This document shows positions 1 to 9,607 of a stretch of 64,000 nucleotides of DNA, piece by piece; position 1 is the stretch's first letter; every line of letters begins with the position of its first letter. The notes under the pieces were generated by a model. It was not told the origin of the DNA. It worked only from the letters and a program-made list of their open reading frames with translations, and searched no databases. The translations under genes were made by a program, and so were the position numbers. This DNA comes from CATOSP01 sp965216155 (GTDB taxonomy: Bacteria; Chloroflexota; Dehalococcoidia; Lucifugimonadales; UBA3495): assembly GCA_965216155.1 (NCBI GenBank), contig CBDCFD010000007.1, positions 1,302,001 through 1,366,000 on the forward strand, in the 5' to 3' direction.

Positions 1-541
1 GTATCCCCACCAGATGGTCACCGGGCTCCACCGAGTCGCCGCTCAGGACGCCCTCGGCCTCCACGGCTCCAACCACGAAGCCGGCCAACTCCATCTCTCC
101 CGGCCCGTACGTGCCGGGAAGTTGAGCGGTCTCGCCCCCGATCAGAGCGCACCCTACCTCTCGGCAGCCCCAGACGATGCCCCGCATGAGGGTATCCATC
201 ATCTGCGCGTCCAGATGACTGAACGCCACATAGTCCAGGAAAAAAAGTGGCTTTGCGCCGCGAGTCAAGATGTCGTTGACATTGAGGGTCACCAGGTCCT
301 GGCCGATGGACTCGTAATGGCCGAGGTGAGAGGCGATCTGTAGCTTGGTGCCCACACCGTCGGTACTGGCTACGAGTACCGGGTTGGTGTAACCGCTCAG
401 GCGGTATAGTCCGGCAAAGTCACCGTCGGGGTTTAGGACTTCGGGGCCGTGGGTTGCCGTTGCGAAGGCCTTGATTCTCTCTTTGAGCGACCCAATGGCA
501 TCCAGGTCGACGCCAGACGACCGGTAATCGGAAACGCTCAA
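1..541 (-). CDS. purM: Phosphoribosylformylglycinamidine cyclo-ligase (AIR synthase), C-terminus cut by window edge
   Basis: PurM closes the imidazole ring of AIR using ATP in de novo purine synthesis. The reverse-strand translation begins LSVSDYRSSGVDLDA and includes the family segments VASTDGVGTKL and LIGGETAQLPGTYGPGE, which belong to the ATP/substrate-binding half of the AIR synthase fold. I place the start at a TTG (539-541) because GGGAGG lies nine bases upstream and the usual N-terminal sequence starts there; no ATG is nearby. It begins 31 bp after purF ends, so the two are probably one transcript. About 180 residues are visible of a family length near 340; the rest lies beyond base 1. 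Confidence 0.93.
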   Translation of the reverse strand, partial: MSVSDYRSSGVDLDAIGSLKERIKAFATATHGPEVLNPDGDFAGLYRLSGYTNPVLVASTDGVGTKLQIASHLGHYESIGQDLVTLNVNDILTRGAKPLFFLDYVAFSHLDAQMMDTLMRGIVWGCREVGCALIGGETAQLPGTYGPGEMELAGFVVGAVEAEGVLSGDSVEPGDHLVGI

Positions 542-572
542 CTGTCCCTACCTCCCAGCATGGACCGCCCCG

Positions 573-2039
573 TTAAGGGTTGACCGGGCCCGCCCCTGAG
601 TCCTCCAGAATAAGCTTAGTCAGCTCCAACTGGACTGGCACCGGGTATTCCCCAGTGAAACAGGCGTTGCAGAAGCCGCCCTCCGCTTCTCCGACCACCT
701 TCATGAGTCCTTTTACACTGAGATACCCAAGACTGTCCGAACCCGCGATGGTCTGGATCTCCGCAACGGTCTTGTTGGCCGCAATCAATTCTTGACGGCT
801 GGCCATGTCAACACCCATGTAGCAGGGGTGCATGATCGGGGGCGCGCAGACCCGAAGGTGGACTTCCTTGGCCCCCGCCCGGCGCAGCAGCCTCACCACG
901 TGGGGCGTCGTAGTGCCGCGCACGATGCTATCGTCTACCACCACCAACCGTTGCCCAGCGATCACGTCGGCCAGGGGGTTGAACTTCTGGCTCACACCCA
1001 GGTCGCGGGTACGCTGATCGGGCTCGATGAACGTGCGGCCGACGTACCGGTTCTTGACCAACCCTTCGCTAAAGGTGATACCCGATTCGCGGGCATAGCC
1101 TACCGCGGCGGCCGTGGACGAGTCCGGTATCCCGATCACTAGGTCGGCGTCCACCGGATGTTCACGGGCCAACTGGGCGCCCAATTCCTGACGCACCAGA
1201 TGCACCAATTTCCCGTCAAGGTTGCTGTCCGGCCGGGAGAAATAGATCAACTCGAAAACGCACAAAGCGCGCCGCCCCGAGTTCCGCGACCATGTGGTGG
1301 CGCGAAGCCCGCCGCCGTCTATGACTATCACTTCGCCCGGGGCCACCTCCCGGAGATACGTGGCGCCGAGATGGTCTAGGGCGCAACTTTCCGACGCTAT
1401 GACCCAACCCTCTCCCATTTTGCCCAGGCAAAGAGGACGGATACCCAGGGGATCGCGGGCGGCGATCAGGGTATCTCTGGTGAGGGCAACCATCGAGTAT
1501 GCACCTTCCAACTGGCGCATGCAGTGGAATACACGCTCCTCCCAGTTTCGTCCCGCGGCATTGGCAAGCAGGTAGGCAAGGACCTCGGAATCTGTGGTGG
1601 TGGTGAAAGCGCAACTCCAATCGCGCTGAAGTTGGTCTTTCAGCTGGGGCGAGTTGATGATGTTACCGTTGTTGGCGAGGGCCACCCGGCCCTGGTACCC
1701 GTCGACGAGGAGGGGTTGGGCGTTACATGCCTGGCTGCTGCCGGTGGTGGAGTAGCGGGTATGACCTATAGCGCGTTCGCCAACCAAAGCGTAGAAGTCG
1801 CGTTCACGGAAGACCTGGGTTACCAGGCCCATCTCCGTGTGAACATTGATGCCCTCGCCGTCACTTGACGCGATGCCGGCACTTTCCTGTCCGCGGTGCT
1901 GGAGGGCGAATAGGCCGAAGTAGGCTTGGAGACTAGCCTCTTCTCCCGGAGTAAAAACGCCGACGACACCGCACTCCTCTTTAGGGTGGTCAAATGCGCC
2001 GGTGAAAGGGGGAGATTCCGGTTCACTGTTCACTGCCAT
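573..2039 (-). CDS. purF: Amidophosphoribosyltransferase
   Basis: Catalyses the first committed step of purine synthesis, PRPP plus glutamine to phosphoribosylamine. The 488-residue protein starts with a 22-residue leader that would be removed to expose Cys23 of ECGVVGVF as the N-terminal nucleophile of the glutaminase domain. The phosphoribosyltransferase half contains the PRPP loop LVVVDDSIVRGTTT. Cysteines in CVFELIY, RVCAPPI and FCNAC match the four ligands of the [4Fe-4S] cluster in the Bacillus-type enzyme, so this is the propeptide/iron-sulfur, oxygen-labile form. It lies directly upstream of purM on the same strand. The ribosome site is weak (AGGAT). Confidence 0.97.
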   Translation of the reverse strand: MAVNSEPESPPFTGAFDHPKEECGVVGVFTPGEEASLQAYFGLFALQHRGQESAGIASSDGEGINVHTEMGLVTQVFRERDFYALVGERAIGHTRYSTTGSSQACNAQPLLVDGYQGRVALANNGNIINSPQLKDQLQRDWSCAFTTTTDSEVLAYLLANAAGRNWEERVFHCMRQLEGAYSMVALTRDTLIAARDPLGIRPLCLGKMGEGWVIASESCALDHLGATYLREVAPGEVIVIDGGGLRATTWSRNSGRRALCVFELIYFSRPDSNLDGKLVHLVRQELGAQLAREHPVDADLVIGIPDSSTAAAVGYARESGITFSEGLVKNRYVGRTFIEPDQRTRDLGVSQKFNPLADVIAGQRLVVVDDSIVRGTTTPHVVRLLRRAGAKEVHLRVCAPPIMHPCYMGVDMASRQELIAANKTVAEIQTIAGSDSLGYLSVKGLMKVVGEAEGGFCNACFTGEYPVPVQLELTKLILEDSGAGPVNP

Positions 2040-2132
2040 ATCCTAAATTGCAGGATGATTCAGGTCGACAAAGCTCAATTATCCGGTCATCACGACCGGG
2101 GTCTAGACGGGCCGGTACCCAACAGAACCTGA

Positions 2133-3254
2133 CTATAGGCCGAGAGCGTCAGCCAGAAGCCGTTTGTGAACTCGGGGTTCGCCCAGATAGTGGTAAAGGG
2201 TCCGGGACGCCGCGGTATGCAGCGTGAGCCCGTATTCGGTCATGCTGCCCACACCGGCGTGGACCTCGTGTCCAAAGTTGCACACCTCATGATAGGCGGT
2301 GCTGCCGACGGCCTTTGCCAGGTGGATGCTGTCGGTAGCTTCTCTGCCGGCATCCAACTTCCAAAGGGCTTCATACGTGGTCCAGCGGGCAGCATCAAGC
2401 TGGTTGACCAGGTTGATGATATGGTCCTGCACCCTCTGGAACCTGCCGATCGGCGTGCCGAACTGCACCCGTGTACGGCTGTATTCAACCGACATCTCGT
2501 AGACGGCCTGACACGCGCCTACCTGGTAAGCGCACAGGATGGGGATGGTGCTTGCGATCCCCTGCTGCAGTGCTTCCCATCCACCGTCGATAGTCCCGCC
2601 CAGCACGGCGGAAGAGTCTACCGCCACGTTTTCCAGCTTTACTTCTGCCAGGTTCCAGGCGAAACCTTCCAGGGGACGGACGGACACGCCGGGGGCGGAG
2701 ACGGGGACGATCACGAGTCCCACTTCGTCAGTATCTTCGGACCTGGCGGCGCAAAGTAGATGTGTGCCGAACTCGGCATCAAAAACGTAGACCTTCGTGC
2801 CGTTCAACTGGACGCCGTTCCCGTTCCGGCGCGCGACGGTGTGAACATCGGCGGGAGACCAGCTATAATCGACCTCGGTAATCGCCGGTACTAGGACTCG
2901 CTCGCCGCATGCAATGGATGGCAACCATTCCTGCTTTTGATCGCCGGTCCCGCCAGCCAACATGGTGAAGGCGCTGAATACGCAGGAGCTAATGTGGGGA
3001 CCCGGGACCGGGCCACGGCCGAGTTCCTCGAACATGACTCCAGCGTCGGTAAACGAGCCTCCCTCGCCGCCAAACTCCTGGGGAACCAGGATACCCATCC
3101 AGCCGGTTTCCACCAGCTTCTGCCAGGGCTCGGAGGGTACGGCGTCACCCGATTCGGCCATTTCCAGCAATACACTCTTTGGGTATTCTTGCTGGATGAA
3201 CCCCCGAACCGCCGACTTCAACATCTCCTGTTCCGCGGTCAGCCCCAAGTCCAT
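2133..3254 (-). CDS. Acyl-CoA dehydrogenase family protein (subunit A of an adjacent pair)
   Basis: FAD enzyme of the acyl-CoA dehydrogenase fold, 373 residues. The N-terminal helical domain starts MDLGLTAEQEMLKSAVRGF, the central beta domain carries the VPAITEVDYS region, and the C-terminal helices include YSRTRVQFGTPIGRFQ and the HEVHAGVGSMTEYGLTLH segment typical of the FadE28/FadE17-like branch. A GGAGG site precedes the ATG. A second, divergent acyl-CoA dehydrogenase lies 108 bp upstream on the same strand. Adjacent unequal pairs of this kind often form alpha2beta2 heterotetramers in steroid and side-chain beta-oxidation. That pairing is an inference; the substrate is unknown. Confidence 0.9.
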   Translation of the reverse strand: MDLGLTAEQEMLKSAVRGFIQQEYPKSVLLEMAESGDAVPSEPWQKLVETGWMGILVPQEFGGEGGSFTDAGVMFEELGRGPVPGPHISSCVFSAFTMLAGGTGDQKQEWLPSIACGERVLVPAITEVDYSWSPADVHTVARRNGNGVQLNGTKVYVFDAEFGTHLLCAARSEDTDEVGLVIVPVSAPGVSVRPLEGFAWNLAEVKLENVAVDSSAVLGGTIDGGWEALQQGIASTIPILCAYQVGACQAVYEMSVEYSRTRVQFGTPIGRFQRVQDHIINLVNQLDAARWTTYEALWKLDAGREATDSIHLAKAVGSTAYHEVCNFGHEVHAGVGSMTEYGLTLHTAASRTLYHYLGEPRVHKRLLADALGL

Positions 3255-3300
3255 GTTTTCTTACCTCCGCTCGTGCCATTTGAAAACCGGGTTGGGATAC

Positions 3301-3329
3301 CCGGCATCGGCCCTAAGACCCGATGCCGG
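3301..3329. repeat. Perfect 10-bp inverted repeat between the two acyl-CoA dehydrogenase genes
   Basis: CCGGCATCGG and CCGATGCCGG flank a 9-base spacer in the 108-bp gap between the genes. There is no T-run on the minus side, so it is not a clear intrinsic terminator. It could be an attenuating or transcript-stabilising hairpin between cotranscribed genes. Confidence 0.5.
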
Positions 3330-3362
3330 ACGTTTCTGTCGAATTCGCCCTAAAGCACCGGT

Positions 3363-4595
3363 TTAGGCCAGAGTTCCGGCCCGCTCCCTGACCTCGCGGC
3401 CTATGCCGATGCGCCGGGCCATGATCACTTTCTGAATATCGGCAGTGCCGCCGGGGTGAATAGCGACGATAGCCGAGCGCTGGTGAGACTCCATGTGTCC
3501 TTTGCCTGCCCCCCATTGCTCATCGTAGGTCAGCGCAGACGGTCCCAGTATGTCCAGGATCGCGGTGGACATGCGCAGACCCGACATCTTCCGGAAGTAG
3601 GACGCCTGGGGCCCTTCGTAAGTCAGGTTGGTCTTGCTGTGGCGCATCCAGTAGTTCCGCAGGTTGAAGAGCCTGGAGACTTCCGCTTCCATGTAAATGT
3701 CGATCAAACGGTCGCGGACGTCGGGGGCCTTGGTCAGCGGCTCGCCCTGGCGCTGGGTCTTCTTACAGTAATCGAACAGGTTGTCGACCATCCAGTTGCG
3801 CCCGATGCGGCCCCCGCTGCCGTGCTCCAACTCCAGGTGAGTGGTTGCAACCTTCCAGCCTTCGTTCTCGCCGCCGACCAAATTGAAAGCGGGCACTCTG
3901 ACATTGTCGAAATAGACCGTGTTCTTGACTCCCGACCCTGCCCCCGACTCGCCGCCGGCGATGAGGAGGTCCATGGGTTGCACGGTGATGCCCGGCAGGT
4001 CCGCCGGAATCATGAACCAGCCCAGGTTCTGATGACGGGGAGCCTCGTTGTCGGTGCAGGTCAGGGTCCACATGTAGTCGCAGCCCAGGTCGCTGCCGAC
4101 GAAGATCTTCTGACCGTTGATGACGTATTCGTCACCATCGCGCTCGGCCCTGGTCTTCACACTGGCGACGTCGGAACCGGCTTCCGGCTCGGTGAGAAGC
4201 TGCCAGGTGCGTATCTCGCCTTTGAAAATCTTGGGGAGGAACTCTCGCTTTTGCTCTTCGCTTCCCCAGACCATGATGGAAGCGCCCCCCAGCCGCCCAC
4301 CGGAATCGTAGTAGGGAGGGATGCTGAGCCCGTGGGAGTCGACCTCTTCCTCCAGCACAACCGAGTGGTCCAGGGAGAGGCCGCCGCCGCCGTATTCTTC
4401 GGGAGCCGTGGCCCAGAGCCAGCCCTTTTCGCCAAGCCGGCGGCCCAGATCCCGCCTTAGTTCGTACTGCTCCGGACCAGACTTGGCCGAGTCCGCGGGA
4501 TGGGAGATGTCCGGGGAAACGTTCTCATTGAGCCATTCCCGGACCTCATGGCGAAACTCTTCCTGCTCCTGGGTGTAGCGTGATTCGAAGTCCAT
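3363..4595 (-). CDS. Acyl-CoA dehydrogenase family protein (subunit B of an adjacent pair)
   Basis: FAD-dependent acyl-CoA dehydrogenase, 410 residues from the chosen ATG (MDFESRYTQEQEEFR). I prefer this start to one 32 codons upstream because AGGAGGGAA sits just before it. LLTEPEAGSDVASVKT is the standard middle-domain motif, followed by VINGQKIFVGSD. Near the C-terminus HPGGTADIQKVIMARRIG occupies the place where one-subunit enzymes often carry the catalytic glutamate; the glutamate is absent, as in the non-catalytic or shared-site subunits of heteromeric enzymes. With the downstream gene it probably forms one enzyme acting on a bulky acyl-CoA. The downstream gene follows after 108 bp. Confidence 0.9.
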   Translation of the reverse strand: MDFESRYTQEQEEFRHEVREWLNENVSPDISHPADSAKSGPEQYELRRDLGRRLGEKGWLWATAPEEYGGGGLSLDHSVVLEEEVDSHGLSIPPYYDSGGRLGGASIMVWGSEEQKREFLPKIFKGEIRTWQLLTEPEAGSDVASVKTRAERDGDEYVINGQKIFVGSDLGCDYMWTLTCTDNEAPRHQNLGWFMIPADLPGITVQPMDLLIAGGESGAGSGVKNTVYFDNVRVPAFNLVGGENEGWKVATTHLELEHGSGGRIGRNWMVDNLFDYCKKTQRQGEPLTKAPDVRDRLIDIYMEAEVSRLFNLRNYWMRHSKTNLTYEGPQASYFRKMSGLRMSTAILDILGPSALTYDEQWGAGKGHMESHQRSAIVAIHPGGTADIQKVIMARRIGIGREVRERAGTLA

Positions 4596-4754
4596 GGGAG
4601 CTTCCCTCCTCTTGTCCTTGAACTGTCGGCGCGTCCAACGCGCGGCAAGTGATTCGCAACAGCCGATTCCTGGATAACGATTATGCCCCAAAGAACTGAG
4701 GGAAACAACCCGGCTCCCAACCGGCAGGCTCGAATCTGAATAGCCGTCCGGTAG

Positions 4755-6218
4755 TCACTGGCTCCTCAAGGCGCGGCCCGGCAGAGTGCCGGTGTGAATG
4801 CCGTTGTCTATGACCACCTGCCCATTGACAAGCACGTAGTCGATGCCCTCTGGGTATTGTTTGGGGTCTTGGAAGGTGGCTTTGGCTTCAACCCTCTCCG
4901 GTCGAATATCACAATGTCGGCCTCCATTCCGTCCCTCAAGATACCCCGGTCAGATAGACCCAACCGTTGCGCCGGCATGGCGGTCATCTTCCGCACCGCC
5001 TCTTCCAGCCGGAGGAGTCCTTCCTCGCGCACGAACTGCCCCAATCAGTGGTCAGTGGTTGGTGGCCACGGGCTACTGTCCACCATGCGTTCCAGGTCTT
5101 CCTCGATCAGCAAGCCGCAGATGGCGCCGGCCATCCTTTTCCCCTGGGCCTGGGCCAGGTCGGTCAGGGAGCGGCCTTCCCACTCCTTATTCTTGTCTGT
5201 TTTCAAGTGACTGAAGATGCAGTGGTCCAGGGTCATCCCCCACATCGGGTCAACCGAGTCGCCTATCTCGTCCCTGACTCTCCGGTCCTGTACCCGCTGC
5301 AACAGCGCAGCCGGGCCGCCAGCATGGACCCAGTATGGAAGCAAGGAATGGAGGACCGTGCTGGCCGCCGCATACGGGTATTGGTCGAAGGTTATGTCAA
5401 CTTCCGTGTTGCGGCCGTCACCGGCCAGGCCGATCATACGCTGCCCGATCCCCTCGACCGGGCTATGGCAGCGGGACAGATGCACGGGAACCCCGCTCCG
5501 CCGCCCGATGTCTATGGCCTGGCGGAAAGGGTCCGGCAGCCGGTCCTCCAGGGTGTACCGGGAATGTGTAATGTGGAATCCGCCGTACTCCCGTACTGCT
5601 TCCGAGAGGGCAACCAGCTCATCGGTATCGCTGTAAGCCCCCGGCGGGCAGGTCAACCGGGCGGCGAAACCGAACGCGCCGTCTCGCATTCCCTGGGCGG
5701 CGAGTTCCCGCATGCGTTGCAGCTCCGCCTCGGTGGGCAACCGTGCCTCCCAGCCCATCGGCTCAACGCGGATGGCGGCGTGGGGACGAAGTAGACCACG
5801 TTGCAGGCCACGCGACCGTCCAGAATGTCCAAAAACTCGGCCACGCTCCCCCAGCGCACGTCCGGCGGGGGCGTCCCATTCACCGCTGCCAAGTACGTGA
5901 GAAGGTGTTCCAGGTTTGAGGGGGAAGTTGGGCATAGGACAGGCCATCCATGCCCAGGGCTTCAGTAGTCACGCCTTGGCGCAGCTTGGCGTGGTGCTCA
6001 GGTTCCCGCATCAGCATTACGTCGGAGTGGGAGTGCATGTCGATGAAGCCGGGGCATATCACCCGTTCCCCAGCGTCGATGACCCGCGCCGCGTCGACCG
6101 TCGACGTGTCGCCGCGCATCACGGATACGGTATCCCCCGTTACTCCAACGCTGGCCCGAAACCAGGTCTGTCCCGTACCGTCGATCACCCGGCCATTCCG
6201 GATTAAAATGTCAACCAC
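4755..6218 (-). pseudogene. D-aminoacylase / N-acyl-D-amino-acid deacylase, multiply disrupted
   Basis: Amidohydrolase-superfamily protein in pieces. From a GTG start (6216-6218, behind AAAGGAGG) the first piece gives VDILIRNGRVIDGTG and PGFIDMHSHSDVML with the metal-binding HxH. A frame change near 5880 leads to a second piece (PDVRWGSVAEFLDIL), and another near 5790 to a third (HAAIRVEPMGWEARLPTEAE onward to 5045). At 5045 a TGA lies inside a repeat-like segment that replaces the region normally carrying the GSDG catalytic aspartate. The frame then reopens with GQFVREEGLLRLEEAVRKM. A last shift after DIVIFD (GACCGG where GACCCGG would restore frame) leads to YPEGIDYVLVNGQVV and a TGA at 4755-4757. 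Three shifts plus a lost catalytic segment make function very unlikely if the sequence is right. Confidence 0.85.
5043..5086. repeat. Dispersed GTGGTCA-type repeat, copy A, inside the deacylase relic
   Basis: Contains CAGTGGTCAGTGGTTGGTGG followed by GGGCTACTGTCCACCA. The same two modules in the same order occur at 14957-15044. Here the repeat replaces roughly 25-30 codons of the deacylase and supplies the stop codon. Confidence 0.65.
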
Positions 6219-6339
6219 ATCGCCTCCTTTACCCTTCGTAGCCGAATCGGGGAAATCGCCCGAAGTGTACACACTGACCAAAGCCCTGGCAATCGCGGTC
6301 AGGCAATCTCGGTTCCGCCACTACAAGAAGTGCCGGGAA

Positions 6340-6432
6340 CGGACACACCGCGAACAGGTATACCCACCCCTGGAATTCGGCCCTGAGCCGGAACCCAGGA
6401 CTAATCCCCGTAAACCAAGGTGGCAATCCTGG
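6340..6432. repeat. Dispersed intergenic repeat fragment (CCGGAACCCAGGA family)
   Basis: Contains GGCCCTGAGCCGGAACCCAGGA, shared with copies near 52.1 kb and 56.9 kb. It lies in the 340-bp divergent gap between the deacylase relic and the alpha/beta hydrolase. I see no convincing promoter in that gap. Confidence 0.5.
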
Positions 6433-6558
6433 AACGTTGCGGGGCACCGCCCTCCCGCTGCGCCGCTTGCCAGTGTTGCCGCATGGGTCTAATATTTGTG
6501 CAGACTGGACGGGTCTTACTTTCACCATTTTGTGCCGGTGGTAAAGGTGGTCTTTTTT

Positions 6559-7404
6559 ATGCCGCGGGAATTGATCAACGGCTTCATGATGCACTACGAA
6601 GACTACGGCGCCGGGCATCCCCTGGTCATGGTCCACGGAGGCCTTGGCGGCGGTGACGGCTCGGCCGGAATGGTGAGGAGCCACGCCCTGCCCGTGCGGG
6701 AAATTCACCGCGCCATCTTCTACGACAGACGCGCCGCCGGACAGTCCGAGTCCCCAAAGGGCGGGTACGAGATTCCCAACCAAGTGGAAGACCTGCGGGC
6801 GCTATTGGTACACCTGGGCGTGGACCGCGCTCACGTGCTGGGCAGCTCCGCAGGCGGACCCATTGCCATGGGGTTTGCCCTGGACTATCCGCAGATGGTG
6901 GAGCGGCTGGTCCTGGTCAACACCATGAGTTACGCCAGCGAACCCGAACGGCAAGCGCGGCAGCAGGAACTCGACGCCCTGGTGTCCAAAGCCGCCGCCC
7001 AGGGCAAAGAGGCCGCCGTAGGACAAGCGTTGGAACATCGTAACCCCGGAGGGCGCGACAACCACCCGGACGAGTTCGACCGGCTCCAGACGGCCAACCT
7101 TCAGCGTTTTGAAGGAATCATCAACTCGCTCCGGGGCTACCTGGACATCGGAGACTCCATTGAGTCCCGGCTGGGTATCCTCACCCATCCCACGTTGATC
7201 GTCCACGGCGACGCCGACGCGAGGATACCCGTGGAGTGCAGCCACCGCTTGAAAGAGTTGATACCCAACTCGGAGTTGCATGTGATTCCCGGCGCGGGCC
7301 ACGGACTGATGACCAACGTGCCTGAGCTTATACGGGAATTGGTGCTGGAGTTCCTGAGCCGCTCTACTCTCGACCGCCAGCCCTCCGGTTCCAGCACAGC
7401 GTAA
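6559..7404 (+). CDS. Alpha/beta hydrolase fold protein
   Basis: Cytoplasmic serine hydrolase of 281 residues. The oxyanion region is MVHGGLGGGDG, the nucleophile elbow is VLGSSAGGPIAMG with the serine in GSSAG, the acid is probably the aspartate of VHGDADARIPVE, and the histidine is in IPGAGHGLM. This is a complete Ser-Asp-His triad. I place the start at MPRELINGF rather than 21 codons earlier because AAAGGTGG lies before it and the fold begins there. It is followed by a VOC protein and a ThDP enzyme on the same strand. An esterase or C-C hydrolase role in acid breakdown is possible, but the substrate cannot be read from sequence. Confidence 0.88.
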   Translation: MPRELINGFMMHYEDYGAGHPLVMVHGGLGGGDGSAGMVRSHALPVREIHRAIFYDRRAAGQSESPKGGYEIPNQVEDLRALLVHLGVDRAHVLGSSAGGPIAMGFALDYPQMVERLVLVNTMSYASEPERQARQQELDALVSKAAAQGKEAAVGQALEHRNPGGRDNHPDEFDRLQTANLQRFEGIINSLRGYLDIGDSIESRLGILTHPTLIVHGDADARIPVECSHRLKELIPNSELHVIPGAGHGLMTNVPELIRELVLEFLSRSTLDRQPSGSSTA

Positions 7405-7461
7405 CACCAGCCCGGATTCCGGGACCTGTACCATACAAGACCTTCTGATAGGAGGATACCC

Positions 7462-7869
7462 ATGGCCACCGTAAGCATCGACCACATCGCCATGCCGACC
7501 GAAAACGCCGAGCGTCTCATAACCTTTTACAAGAAACTCGGCTTCAAGATCAACGACGAGGATGAATGGCGCGCCGGAAACGCAAGAATCTTCTCCATCC
7601 AGATCGGTGACTCAAAGATCAACGTCCACCCGGAGGGTGTCGTCGCCAACCTGCGCGGGCCAACGGCGGTACCCGGTTGCACCGACATCTGCTTCGTGTG
7701 GGACGGTCCGGTGGAAGACTGCCAGAAGATGCTGGAAGAAGCCGGAGTCGAGGTGATTAGCGGCCCCGGCCCACGGCGCGGCGCCAGGGCCGGCGGCGGC
7801 CTGCCAGCCGTCAGCCTCTATGCCCGGGACCCGGACCAAAACCTGCTTGAATGGATGGTCTACCAGTAG
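7462..7869 (+). CDS. VOC (glyoxalase/bleomycin-resistance/dioxygenase) family protein
   Basis: A 135-residue single VOC protein with two beta-alpha-beta-beta-beta repeats. It starts VSIDHIAMPTENAERL, whose His is a usual metal ligand, has a central ISPG-like turn, and ends with YARDPDQNLLEWMVY, the canonical DPDGNLIE-type motif with the last Glu ligand. Members bind a divalent metal and act as dioxygenases, isomerases, epimerases or binding proteins. A strong AGGAGG site precedes the ATG. It sits between the hydrolase and a ThDP enzyme, so a part in the same catabolic step is plausible but not shown. Confidence 0.88.
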   Translation: MATVSIDHIAMPTENAERLITFYKKLGFKINDEDEWRAGNARIFSIQIGDSKINVHPEGVVANLRGPTAVPGCTDICFVWDGPVEDCQKMLEEAGVEVISGPGPRRGARAGGGLPAVSLYARDPDQNLLEWMVYQ

Positions 7870-7930
7870 CCCAGGAGTTCAAGCCCCCGAACCACGGAAA
7901 GCCAGTTGTTAGCTAACGAGGGGAGAGACT

Positions 7931-9604
7931 ATGCCATCCATGACCGGCAAAGAAGCCCTGGCCAGGATGCTCATCGCCGAGGGAGTAACCCACATATTCG
8001 GCAACCCCGGCACGAGTGAGACTCCGCTGTTGGACGTGTTGCAGGATTTCCCGCAGATCCGATACATCCAGGTGCTTCAGGAGGGTACCGCGGTTGGCAT
8101 GGCCGACGGCTATGCCCGCGCCACGGGACGCCCTGCATTCGCCAATATTCACATTGCGGGTGGCCTGGCCAACGGAATTAGCGCCCTGTACAACGCCTAC
8201 AGGGGCGGGGCGCCCATTGTGTTGACCGCGGGCAACTCGGACACGAGGATGCACCTCGCGGAGCCCACGCTGTCGGGCGACCTAGTGGAGATGACCGCCC
8301 AGTACACAAAATGGAGCGCCGAAGTCCTCCATCCCTCCGACATTCCCATGGCGGTGCGCCGGGCCTTCAAGGAAGCCAAGACGCCTCCGACCGGGCCGGT
8401 GTTCCTCTCCTTCCCCTGGGACACTATGGACGAGACCGCCGACCTTGATATCGTCCCGTCCTCCCCCGGCTACTTCCGCACGCGCCCCGATACCGATGCC
8501 GTCGCTCGCGCCTCCCAGCTCCTCGCCGAGGCGGAGAACCCCATCATCGTCGTGGGCGACCGCGTGGCCCAGTCGGGCGCGATGAACGAATTGGTCAAGT
8601 TCGCGGAGACCCTGGGGGCTCGCGTCTACGCGGCTGCCTTCTCGGAGGTAAACTTCCCAACCAGCCACCCGCTTTATAGCGGCGCGTTGAACACCAGTAG
8701 CCCCGTCACTCGCCGGCTACTGGGAGGGGGAGACGTGGTGGTCGCCGTGGGAGCGAACGTCTTCTCGTCTTTCCTCTATGTCGACGAACCATTCCTGGCC
8801 CCCGAAACGAAGCTGGTGCACCTGGACAACAACCCCTGGGAGGTGGAGAAGATCTACCCCACCGAAGTGGGTATAGTCTCCGACCCCGGCGCTGGTCTCT
8901 CTGAGTTGACCGAAGCTCTGGAACAAGACATGAACGGTCCCGCGAAAGAGGCGGCCGCAACCCGGAACGCGACCCTGGCCGAAGAACGCCGCAGGGCCGA
9001 CGAGAGCTACAACCGCCACCTGCAAGACCGGTGGGACAACAGCCCCATGGCCGTAGAGCGGATGATGCACGAGCTAGCCCAGGCGGCTCCGCCGGACACG
9101 ATCATCGCCAACGAGGCCATCACCTCCAGCCCCGCGTTGATGCGGGAGTTTACTTTCGACGAGCCGGGGACCCTGTTCGGCATACAGGGCGGAGCCCTGG
9201 GCTGGGCGATGCCCGGCGCGTTGGGTGTCTAGTTGGCCAATCCTGGTAAGCCAGTGCTGGCGGTGGTTGGCGACGGGGCTTCCCTTTATACCGTGCAGGC
9301 TCTCTGGACCGCGGCACGGTACAACATCCCCGTCGTTTACGCCATCTGCAACAACCGTTCCTACCGCATCCTCAAGGTCAACATGGACACCTACCTGCGT
9401 CACATGCTCGAAGACCGGGAGCGGGAGAGCGAATACGTGGGCATGGACTTCGCCAACCCCCTGGACCTGGCGGCCATTGCCCAGGCGATGGGAGTGGCCA
9501 GCGAGAAGGTGGAGGACGCCCAGGCGATAGGCCCTGCATTGGCCAAAGCCTTCGCCAGCGGCAAGCCCTACCTGTTGGACGTCAGCATAGACGGCTCGCT
9601 ATAG
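7931..9604 (+). pseudogene. ThDP-dependent benzoylformate-decarboxylase-like enzyme with in-frame TAG
   Basis: Reads as one thiamine-diphosphate enzyme of about 557 codons broken by TAG at 9230-9232. The first 433 codons contain IFGNPGTSETPLLDVL, the ThDP-activating glutamate in LQEGTAVGMADGYARATG, and the central FAD/nucleotide-like domain. The reading stops after WAMPGALGV and resumes in the same frame with LANPGKPVLAVVGDGASLY, the ThDP-pyrophosphate motif, ending normally at 9604. Relatives have Lys or Gln at the stop position, so one base change (AAG or CAG to TAG) explains it. No frame change is needed. A fragment lacking the C-terminal ThDP domain would be inactive. Alternatives are amber suppression or a base-call error. 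Confidence 0.85.
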
Positions 9605-9607
9605 GCG

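Noticed and set aside
3456..4460. 334-residue plus-strand frame opposite the acyl-CoA dehydrogenase
   Set aside because: Antisense shadow in GC-rich coding DNA with no motif and no ribosome site.
5045..5047. TGA inside the deacylase as a selenocysteine codon, given the tRNA-Sec gene
   Set aside because: The TGA lies in the GTGGTCA-type repeat, no Cys or Sec is expected there in the family, and flanking homologous sequence is missing.
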